Below the pieces are notes generated by a model. It saw only the letters and a program-made list of their open reading frames with translations, ran no database searches and was not told where the DNA came from. A program made the translations under genes and the position numbers. DNA of 64,000 bases from an uncultured Chloroflexota bacterium (GTDB taxonomy: Bacteria; Chloroflexota; Anaerolineae; Aggregatilineales; Phototrophicaceae), in contig CALJKV010000102.1 in the NCBI GenBank assembly GCA_937974245.1, positions 62,001-126,000 on the forward strand. The letters are read 5' to 3'. Below are positions 32,665 through 40,178 of this stretch, in pieces (position 1 is the first letter of the stretch; each line of letters begins with the position of its first letter).

Positions 32665-35412
32665 CTATCCCGTTGTCTTCATCCCTGCCGCGATGCCGTT
32701 GACCGTTTCCAGCACCGCACGGAGCAGCGGTTTGTATTGGGGCGATTCCGGCGGCGCGCTGCGTAAATCATGGAGCAGCGCGATCTGGATGAAGTTTAAC
32801 GGGTCTACATAGGGGTTACGCCGTTCAATTGAACGCTGCATCACCGGGGCATGGTGCAATAGTTCCGGCTGGCCGATAATCTGGCATACCATCGCACAAG
32901 CTAATTCATGCTCGATCTTGATACGGGTGTAAATCCGCTCGGCTAGGGCCGTATCTGTCACCAGGGCCGCGTAGAGTTGGGCAATGCCCATATCCGCCTT
33001 CGCCAGATCAAACTCGACATTTTCCACCAGCGCCTTAAAAAACGGCCAGCGAGCATACATCTCTTGCAGGAGGATCAGCCCTTGATCCGGGGAGTCCTGG
33101 ATAAAAGACTGGAAGGCTGTCCCAACACCGTACCAACTGGGGATAATGGCACGGCTTTGCATCCAGGAAAACACCCAAGGGATCGCGCGAATCGACTCAA
33201 AACCGCCACCCTGCTTACGTTTGGCCGGGCGTGAACTGATTGGCAGGTCAGCCAGTTCATTGATGGGTGTGGCCTGCTGCCAGTAATCCAGAAAATCAGG
33301 AGTTTCATAGACCAGATTACGATAAGCATCCTTACCAGCTGTCGCCAGTGTGTCCAAAGCGTGGCCCCAGTCCGGCTGAAAGACGTGTTCCGCAGGTGCC
33401 CCCAGGGCGACAAACGCAGCGTGCATAACCTGATGTAAATGCCGTCGGGCGATTTCGTGATTGGTATAGCGATAGGCGATCACTTCGCCCTGTTCGGTGA
33501 TCTTGATACCACCCCGCAGCGACTCCGGCGGTTGGGAAAGGATCGCTCGGTTCGTTGGACCACCGCCCCGCCCGATGCTGCCGCCACGCCCGTGAAATAA
33601 CTGCAACGAGACATCATAGCGCAGGCAAACGGCAGTCAAATTACGCTGCGCCACATACAAATTCCAGTTGGACGCGATGTAGCCGCCATCCTTGCTGCTA
33701 TCGGAGTAGCCGATCATGATTTGCTGTCGCAGGCCGTGTTTATGCTGTGCCGCCCGCGTTTCCAGGTGATTCCGGTACTGTTCATTCTGGAACAGGGTTT
33801 CCATCACCTGTGGAGCGCGGTACAGGTCGTCAATCGTCTCGAAGAGCGGTACGAGGTCAAGATCATCCTGCACACCAACTTCACCCGCTAACAGCAGCAG
33901 CGCCAGAATATCACTCGGTTGCTGGCTCATGCTGGCGATAAAGGTATCAATCACAATCACCCCGTAGCGGCGGTGTGCATCCGCAATCATACGCCAGGTC
34001 GCAATCACGTTGTTGGTCGCCGCGGAAAAATGGGGTTCAACGGGGAAGAAGGGACGCGGGTTGGCGATTTCTTCACTCAACAGCGTTTGTTTATCGGCTT
34101 CGGATAGTTCCAGGTAATTTGGGCAGCGTCCATACGAACGGAAGATTTCATCAAGCGCCGCCGCGTGCAACCGTGAATCCTCGCGGATATCCAACGGGAC
34201 AAGGTGCAGTCCAAAGAGCCGCACTTTACGGAGCAGACGGCGCAGAGATCCCTGCGCGACATGGTGCCCCTTGTTCTCTAGGAGACTTTCCTCCACCAGC
34301 ACCAGATCGGACAGCAGATCACGCGAATCCGTATATGAATCGGTACTGAGCCGCCCCCAGATAATGCCCACCATCTGCCGGTATACCTCGCTGGGATAAC
34401 GACTGCCTCCCCCGCCGGTTTCCTCTATCGCCTGGCGTAAGGCGGCGGAAACGGGAATCTCATCGGTTGATTGGGTGAGATGTTCATGTAAGCGGGAGAC
34501 TTCATCCAGGTAGACCTGGCGAGCAGCCTGACGCAGCGTCTCCAGGGTTTGCAGGGTGACTTCCGGCGTGACATTGGGGTTTCCGTCACGATCCCCACCT
34601 ATCCACGAGCCAAACCGCAACAGCGCAGGCGGGGTCGCCCAATCTCCATCGGGGTAATGCGTTTCCAGGCTTTGCTGGATGTCCCGGTACAGATTGATGA
34701 CGACATCCATAATAACCGACGTGATAAAATACAGGCCAAAGTCCACTTCATCGGTAACCGTTGCCCGCGAAGCCCGATTCGGGCGGGTCTGCCAGAGTTC
34801 TTCAATTTCCTCGGTGACTTCAGCCTCGCGAGCAGCCATTTCACGCGGGAGCAGCGCCTGCCGGTCACGCTCATTGATCATCTGGGCGATGCGTTGGAGT
34901 TTAATCAGCACTTCTTTACGCTTGGCCTCGGATGGATGGGCGGTTAACACCAGGCGCACCCGTATATGGTTGAGCAGTTCAGTCATCTGCTCGGTGGTCA
35001 TGCCGGAATCATGCAGGTGGCGCACCGCATCATCCATTGATTCAGTCACCTGCCCCGCCGCCTCCCGCTGGCGCAGAATGCGAATGCGCTGCTGGTCTTC
35101 GGCGATGTTGATAAGCTGGAAATAATTACTGAAGGCCTTAATCAGAACGCGCCGTGACTCGAGGCTGAGGCGCCCAATGGTTTCTGTCAGGCGGTGGGTG
35201 GCACCCGGCTCATTGTTTCGTCGCTCCCGCGCCATCGCCCGGATTTGCTCCACCAGGTCAAAGGCAATATCGCCATGCTGTTCGCGGATAATTTGTCCCA
35301 GCAAGTTGCCCAACAGCCGAATGTCGGCACTCAGGGAGTTGGTTGTTTCTTTCGGCTTTTCGGCAGATGTCATGATGGTGTCCCGTTGCGTAACCATGAG
35401 CGGCATTATCAT
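32665..35412 (-). CDS. ppc: Phosphoenolpyruvate carboxylase
   Basis: 915 residues, the full family length. It carboxylates PEP to oxaloacetate to refill the TCA cycle. Active-site motifs are VLTAHPSEAKRKEVL (catalytic H159), GGDRDGNPNVT, IMIGYSDSSKDGGY, FHGRGGSIGRGGGP and SWMQSRAIIPSWYGVG. In the first motif the usual Thr (HPTE) is Ser, a mild change. The start at 35412 is supported by AGGAGG 7 nt upstream, although the N-terminus up to residue 14 is not conserved and an internal ATG exists. Regulation by aspartate or acetyl-CoA cannot be judged. Confidence 0.96.
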   Translation of the reverse strand: MIMPLMVTQRDTIMTSAEKPKETTNSLSADIRLLGNLLGQIIREQHGDIAFDLVEQIRAMARERRNNEPGATHRLTETIGRLSLESRRVLIKAFSNYFQLINIAEDQQRIRILRQREAAGQVTESMDDAVRHLHDSGMTTEQMTELLNHIRVRLVLTAHPSEAKRKEVLIKLQRIAQMINERDRQALLPREMAAREAEVTEEIEELWQTRPNRASRATVTDEVDFGLYFITSVIMDVVINLYRDIQQSLETHYPDGDWATPPALLRFGSWIGGDRDGNPNVTPEVTLQTLETLRQAARQVYLDEVSRLHEHLTQSTDEIPVSAALRQAIEETGGGGSRYPSEVYRQMVGIIWGRLSTDSYTDSRDLLSDLVLVEESLLENKGHHVAQGSLRRLLRKVRLFGLHLVPLDIREDSRLHAAALDEIFRSYGRCPNYLELSEADKQTLLSEEIANPRPFFPVEPHFSAATNNVIATWRMIADAHRRYGVIVIDTFIASMSQQPSDILALLLLAGEVGVQDDLDLVPLFETIDDLYRAPQVMETLFQNEQYRNHLETRAAQHKHGLRQQIMIGYSDSSKDGGYIASNWNLYVAQRNLTAVCLRYDVSLQLFHGRGGSIGRGGGPTNRAILSQPPESLRGGIKITEQGEVIAYRYTNHEIARRHLHQVMHAAFVALGAPAEHVFQPDWGHALDTLATAGKDAYRNLVYETPDFLDYWQQATPINELADLPISSRPAKRKQGGGFESIRAIPWVFSWMQSRAIIPSWYGVGTAFQSFIQDSPDQGLILLQEMYARWPFFKALVENVEFDLAKADMGIAQLYAALVTDTALAERIYTRIKIEHELACAMVCQIIGQPELLHHAPVMQRSIERRNPYVDPLNFIQIALLHDLRSAPPESPQYKPLLRAVLETVNGIAAGMKTTG

Positions 35413-35580
35413 TTTAGCGCCTCCTATTGTACAAGACCGAAGCGCTTTTGCCGAATGGGAGTTCCACGCGAATTTGCGCGTGACAGCCTGCCCGCAGGAT
35501 GCTATGATCGGGCGGGAAATGAAAGGAAAGTGCTGAGTCTTGGGTGCTGAGATGCATGTGAAAACACTGGAAAGGTCAAC

Positions 35581-36906
35581 GTGCTGACGACATCGGTATC
35601 CCCTAAATGGCTCTTGTTCGCGTTGCGCGGGGTGCGCTGGCTGATTCGTGCCCTACTGCGGAGTCTGCGGTGGGGGGTACTGCTAGCGATGATGTTGGGG
35701 TTACTGCGCTATTCGACATTGCCTTTGTGGGAACCCTGGGCGGCGGTGGCGGTGCTGGCGAAGGACTACCAGTTTGATTATGTCAGCTGGGAACTGGACG
35801 CGCTGGCGAGGAAGGTGAACCAGACGCTCTACGGGCTTCACCCCTTCATGGCGGAGGCCGAACAGGTACAGACCGTCCGCGACTACATGGCTGACCTGGG
35901 ACGGGCGCAGGCGTTAGAGGCTGACATTAACCGCCAGTACGCCGACCCCGCTGTGAGCGACCCGGTGACCACCACCGCAGAAGCACGGGCGGAGCGTGAT
36001 GGGCTGCGGGAGTCATTGCGGGAACGCCAGTCGTTGGTAGAGGCTATCCTGGAAGGGCAGATTGCGACCATCCTGGTTGAGGAGGGTTTTGGCTGGGGCG
36101 GGCAACTGCTCCCGCCGATTGCGGCGCGTTTCACCCGCGTGCCGAACCTGTTGATTGTCTCGCCCAGAGATCAGATTCGCTTCGATATTTCGATCAACCT
36201 TGACCCGATGCCGGTGGACGCCATCACCGAACTGGAAGACACGATAGATGAACAGCAGGATGTCTCCTCACTGATTGTCCCGCTGGGGGGCATCGCGCTC
36301 TATCCGTCCATGGTGCTGGAAACAGCGTCTATCCCCTTCGCGCTGGAAACCGTCGCCCACGAGTGGCTGCACCATTACCTGTTCTTCTATCCGCTGGGGC
36401 TGGCGTATTTCGACGCCGAGGCGTTCGCGGGGGAGGCGCGGATTATCAACGAGACGGCGGCCAATATTTTCGGCAAAGCAGTGGGGCGCATGGCGCTGGG
36501 GCGCTATTATCCCGATCTGCTCCCCCCACCCGCCCCACCGAGTACCGGGGAGGCCGCGCCAACACCCGCCGAGCCACCTGCCTTCGACTTTGGCAAGGAG
36601 ATGGACACTACGCGGCGGGGGGTGGATGCGCTGTTAGCGGAGGGAAAGGTAGATGAGGCGGAAGCCTACATGGAAGCGCGGCGGGAAGATTTCGCGGCCA
36701 ATGGCTACCTGATCCGCAAGCTGAACCAGGCATATTTCGCATTCTACGGGGGGTATCAGTCAGGGGCGCCGGGGGCGGGCGGGGAAGACCCCATCGGCCC
36801 GGCAGTACGGTCAGTTTACGACGCGAGTCCGTCGCTCTACGACTGGATTACCGTGATGCGGGTAATTACGACACGGGAGGCGTTGCTGAGGGCAGCGGGT
36901 GGGTAG
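35581..36906 (+). CDS. Membrane-anchored HExxH metallopeptidase-like protein
   Basis: 441 residues. One or two hydrophobic N-terminal segments (about 10-45, including WGVLLAMMLGLLRY) precede an extracytoplasmic helical region (60-165) and a domain with a gluzincin-like site: TVAHEWLHHYLFF (H260, E261, H264) and 27 residues on INETAANIFG, where E291 is a likely third zinc ligand. A Pro/Ala-rich insert (about 316-338) interrupts the C-terminal part. I do not recognise a named family. The start is GTG, 6 nt after GGAAAGG. It is divergent from ppc and stands alone. Confidence 0.65.
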   Translation: MLTTSVSPKWLLFALRGVRWLIRALLRSLRWGVLLAMMLGLLRYSTLPLWEPWAAVAVLAKDYQFDYVSWELDALARKVNQTLYGLHPFMAEAEQVQTVRDYMADLGRAQALEADINRQYADPAVSDPVTTTAEARAERDGLRESLRERQSLVEAILEGQIATILVEEGFGWGGQLLPPIAARFTRVPNLLIVSPRDQIRFDISINLDPMPVDAITELEDTIDEQQDVSSLIVPLGGIALYPSMVLETASIPFALETVAHEWLHHYLFFYPLGLAYFDAEAFAGEARIINETAANIFGKAVGRMALGRYYPDLLPPPAPPSTGEAAPTPAEPPAFDFGKEMDTTRRGVDALLAEGKVDEAEAYMEARREDFAANGYLIRKLNQAYFAFYGGYQSGAPGAGGEDPIGPAVRSVYDASPSLYDWITVMRVITTREALLRAAGG

Positions 36907-36990
36907 CCTCTGGTTTTTGCCGCATCAGCGATTATTGCAGCAATTGCCGCAAGATGGCTTATTCTGAGGGGAAAATCGGGGTGTGCGGGC

Positions 36991-37040
36991 TGCTGCAAAA
37001 CGGTGAGGATTGCTGCAAAATGGCGTGCGCTGCTGCAAAA
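36991..37040 (+). repeat. Three TGCTGCAAAA repeats at an exact 20-bp period
   Basis: TGCTGCAAAA occurs at 36991, 37011 and 37031, each copy separated by a non-conserved 10 bp. An inverted relative, TTGCAGCAA, lies near 36935. The array is in the 272-nt gap between the HExxH gene and a minus-strand gene. Exact two-helical-turn phasing suggests repeated protein binding on one DNA face. Confidence 0.7.
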
Positions 37041-37178
37041 CAGGTATGAGTCCTGAGCGATACAATTGGGCGTGGGGGGTGGTGTGGGTCGTCATAAGAT
37101 TACGATAGCACAAAATCAGCGCGATATGGTAAACATTTGTGAGAACATTTGTTCAGTATTCGCTGGCTGGCAGAAAAC

Positions 37179-37583
37179 CTATAACTTCAAATCATCCAGG
37201 TCTGATGCCGCCTCTAAAATGTGTTGCATGTGGTATTCCAGCATGTCAAACGTTTCTTCAAGTTTGTCAGCCTCGTCAAATTTTCCGGATTTTGATGCTG
37301 AGTTCATGAATATACGTAAATCCTCCATCCATTCAAGGTAAATTGAAACAACAAGAAGATTGATTTGCAGATCAGCATCAGCATCGTTCGTCCTGTTATA
37401 GATATTGTCTCTATAATATTGCGACAAGTTCCGCCATTCGTTGAGGAAACTATCCAATATAGCTAAATCCAGTTTTGGCTCTCTCCGCTCTTTTTGTTGT
37501 AGGAGCAATATCTTCGAAAGTTGCAACGACAACTCTCGTATTCTTCGTTCGATTGCTGCTCTAGTCATCTCAGCCATCGACAT
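37179..37583 (-). CDS. Small all-helical protein of unknown function
   Basis: 134 residues from 37583; ATGs at 37577 and 37568 are also possible, the last lying just past the stop of the upstream gene. The sequence is charged and heptad-like (AAIERRIRELSLQLSKILLLQQ, YLEWMEDLRIFMN, DEADKLEETFDMLEYHM), with no signal peptide, so a cytosolic helical or coiled-coil protein. No family is recognised. Base composition is clearly more AT-rich than the neighbours. It overlaps or directly follows the WD40-like gene, so they form one transcript. It shows a faint likeness to the small protein at 50808-51167. Confidence 0.55.
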   Translation of the reverse strand: MSMAEMTRAAIERRIRELSLQLSKILLLQQKERREPKLDLAILDSFLNEWRNLSQYYRDNIYNRTNDADADLQINLLVVSIYLEWMEDLRIFMNSASKSGKFDEADKLEETFDMLEYHMQHILEAASDLDDLKL

Positions 37584-38616
37584 TCCATATTATCATCTTA
37601 TTGTTAAGGCTATTATCCGCGCTAACAATATACCGACCCAGGGAGCTAAATCTGTATTGAAAAACTGGGCCATTATGAGCTGACAATGTTCGGAGTACTG
37701 AACCATCATGGTCGGCAATATTAATATTCCCCAGATAGTCAGTAAAAATCATAATACCGGAAACTGGACTTACATCTGGAATCCACAGCATTTCCTCTTG
37801 GGATATTGCTTCTGTCAAAAGCATGTAGCCGTCACGCGTGGGTGTTTCAAAGTTGAAGCGCAACAGTGAATCTGGGCTTGTATTAGTGTAAATAAGGATA
37901 TTTGAATCGTATAGATCAATTCTTGCCCACCCAACCTGTTCAATTTCCTCTATCACCTCCTCGTTTTCTCTGTCCAAAATGAAGAATTGTGGAGTCGGTG
38001 GGTCTACGACGATAAATTCCCCACTCGGCGATATATATACAAAAGTGCTCAAATCTGACGAGGAAATCGGGGGAATCACAATTTCCTGTTGCAATACAAA
38101 TTCGTTCGTATCCCAAATATAGACTTGGCTAGAAGTGACAGCGACGAGCAAATTGAGGAAAACATTGACATCAATATCTAATATCGCCTCATCTATGTTA
38201 GTCAATTCAATAACCTGCATCTCAGATGTGTTGATGTCCCATATCTCAAGTATTCCATCGCTACTCATAGAAACGATTCTATCTTGTGAGAGGAACTCAA
38301 CGTTCTCATTGCTTGTGAAAGGAATGGCATATATCTGAAATTCGCTGTTTACATCGACAATGCATGTACCTTGACCAGCCACAACACCAATCCATCTGTC
38401 ATCAGGTGAAACTACCAACGCCACCGGGACAGTCCAGAATTCGGTGTCAAATACATCCGATATATCTAGTGAGTAGAATATCTGAAGTTTATCTAGATTA
38501 TGAGCATCAATTACGCTCCGGTCACCGCTGGATTGAGAAATCGCGTAATGACTAAGAGAAAGAAAAACCACGATTGTAGCGAGTGACCTTGCTATTAGAT
38601 GTCGGCAATTTGTCAT
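37570..38616 (-). CDS. Exported WD40-like beta-propeller protein, AT-rich gene
   Basis: About 348 residues from ATG 38616. A signal peptide (LIARSLATIVVFLSLSHYAISQ) is followed by degenerate WD40 blades: ALVVSPDDRWIGVVAGQGTCIVD, DRIVSMSSDGILEIWDINTSEMQ, LLVAVTSSQVYIWDTNEFV, TDYLGNINIADHDGSVLRTL and YRFSSLGRYIVSADNSLNNKMIIWNVDG. It is similar in plan to the other secreted propellers here but has Ile/Asn/Asp-rich composition and AT-rich codons, suggesting acquisition from another source. Function unknown. Confidence 0.68.
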   Translation of the reverse strand: MTNCRHLIARSLATIVVFLSLSHYAISQSSGDRSVIDAHNLDKLQIFYSLDISDVFDTEFWTVPVALVVSPDDRWIGVVAGQGTCIVDVNSEFQIYAIPFTSNENVEFLSQDRIVSMSSDGILEIWDINTSEMQVIELTNIDEAILDIDVNVFLNLLVAVTSSQVYIWDTNEFVLQQEIVIPPISSSDLSTFVYISPSGEFIVVDPPTPQFFILDRENEEVIEEIEQVGWARIDLYDSNILIYTNTSPDSLLRFNFETPTRDGYMLLTEAISQEEMLWIPDVSPVSGIMIFTDYLGNINIADHDGSVLRTLSAHNGPVFQYRFSSLGRYIVSADNSLNNKMIIWNVDG

Positions 38617-38705
38617 TTTGATCTTATCTCGACAACTAATGAGCGATACACTACAGCGTTCCTTCTGAAACACGTCAGCCACAGCTAATCCTGCCGGGCA
38701 TCCCC

Positions 38706-39536
38706 CTACCCCTTCGTCCACTGGCGGGTGGTTTCGTCGTAGCTCCAGCCCTGCGGGATTTCCGGCTGGCAGGAGGGGGGAAGGATGGCGGTATCGCTCC
38801 CCTCAAACACGATTTCGACCTGCGCCCCGGTGAGCAGGCTCACGAAGTTACCCAGCACCATGCGCGCCTCGCGTTCAGCGCGGGCGGTGATCTCGCCTTC
38901 GAGCGAGTCGTCGCGGAACTCGACCAGCGCCCCGAAATTCGCCAGCAACCGCGCTTCGTCCCAGTCCACCGCGCAGGCCGTCGTGGAGCGGTCATACTGG
39001 CGGATGAAGTCCACCCGGCAGCTTGTCAGTTGGGCGGCAGGGAGTCGCAGGCGGTAAGTGTTGGTCAGCACATCATACTGGATGTTGTCCTCGGTGATAT
39101 TAGAGAGGTCTATCCCGGCCTCCACCGTCCCCTGGGCGACGTGGTTGGCGGAAAAACCGCAGGCGTTCAACGCGCCCTGCTGGATGCCGACCAGAATATC
39201 GGCTTTGGCAAGCTGGGCGCTGATACTCACCAACTGCCCCATCGGCTGGATGCCGGTGATAATCGTCTGAGTGGTAATCACCTGGGCGCTCTGGGGCTGT
39301 GGGTTGAAGATATCCCGTATCCCGCCGATGATACCGTTTACCGTCAGCGTGCCCGCCAGGATGAGAACGACAATCGGCAGGACGAGCAGCGCCAGACAAC
39401 CAAACGCCCCGGCGATCCCCCAGCCGCAGCCCGAACAGCCGGGTCGCTGTTCGGCGTAACCACTGTTGGCAGACTGGATAGGCGCGGGGGGCTGTGGATA
39501 GTTGTATTGTACCGGGGGCTGCTGATCCTGTGCCAT
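38706..39536 (-). CDS. DUF4230 membrane-anchored protein
   Basis: About 276 residues from ATG 39536 (GTG 39545 lies too close to AAGGAAA). A Pro/Gln/Tyr-rich cytosolic N-terminus ends in a Cys/Gly motif (RPGCSGCGWG). One transmembrane helix follows (AFGCLALLVLPIVVLILAGTLTV), then the DUF4230 domain (VITTQTIITGIQPMGQLVSIS through ARAEREARMVLGNFVSLL). The domain is found in anchored bacterial proteins of unknown function. Nothing nearby suggests a specific job. Confidence 0.78.
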   Translation of the reverse strand: MAQDQQPPVQYNYPQPPAPIQSANSGYAEQRPGCSGCGWGIAGAFGCLALLVLPIVVLILAGTLTVNGIIGGIRDIFNPQPQSAQVITTQTIITGIQPMGQLVSISAQLAKADILVGIQQGALNACGFSANHVAQGTVEAGIDLSNITEDNIQYDVLTNTYRLRLPAAQLTSCRVDFIRQYDRSTTACAVDWDEARLLANFGALVEFRDDSLEGEITARAEREARMVLGNFVSLLTGAQVEIVFEGSDTAILPPSCQPEIPQGWSYDETTRQWTKG

Positions 39537-39710
39537 GTGGGTCACTTTCCTTGTGTAATGGGTCAGAGCGAAGGTGCTGAATTCTTTCCTAACGCAACGC
39601 TATCCTAGCGAAAAACAAAGGGAAACACAATAACAAGGCGGCCTAATCCGCCCCTCATCAGTATACGTTATAGTGGATAGAAACGTTGCAGGATAACAAG
39701 GGGATGAACG

Positions 39711-40106
39711 GTGCAGGTCACACTCGTGTATGACGGCCAATGCGTACTGTGCCAGCAGAGCAAACGGCTGATCCTGGCGCTGGATTGGTTCAAACGGACG
39801 GCCTTCGTGGATGTGCATGACCGTGAAGCGGTGAATGCCTGCTGCCCTGGGCTGGACTTCGCCGCCGCGATGGGGCAAATGCACCTGATTACGCCCGATG
39901 GCGAACTGGCAGGCGGTTTTCTGGCCGTGCGACGTGTGCTGAAAGAACTGCCGCTGGGGTATCCGGCCTGGCTGCTGCTGCACCTGCCGGGTATGGCGTG
40001 GGTTGGCGAACGAGCGTATGGTTGGGTGGCCCGCCACCGCTACCGGATTAACCGGTTGTTTGGCGCGGCGGTCTGTGAGGGGGATACCTGCCGCACATCA
40101 TCCTGA
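39711..40106 (+). CDS. DCC-family thiol-disulfide oxidoreductase (DUF393)
   Basis: 131 residues starting at GTG. The family signature DxxCxxC is present as YDGQCVLCQQS (C11 and C14), followed by VDVHDREAVN and a helical C-terminus. DCC proteins have a thioredoxin-like fold and are thought to act on thiols; substrates are unknown. A C-terminal Cys pair (VCEGDTC) is an extra feature. It is divergent from the DUF4230 gene and upstream of the VIT-VWA gene with a 72-nt gap. Confidence 0.88.
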   Translation: MQVTLVYDGQCVLCQQSKRLILALDWFKRTAFVDVHDREAVNACCPGLDFAAAMGQMHLITPDGELAGGFLAVRRVLKELPLGYPAWLLLHLPGMAWVGERAYGWVARHRYRINRLFGAAVCEGDTCRTSS

Positions 40107-40178
40107 CGCATCGTGGAACTAAATGCTGAACTCAGGCGTCTTAGAAACAACAGCGATGAAAACTAACGGAGGTTCAGC

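Noticed and set aside
34910..34950. Thr-to-Ser change in the PEP carboxylase HPTE motif as loss of function
   Set aside because: The catalytic His and all other active-site motifs are intact, and Ser is a conservative replacement.
36991..37040. CRISPR-like array
   Set aside because: The repeats are only 10 bp with 10-bp spacers and three copies, far below CRISPR dimensions, and there are no cas genes.
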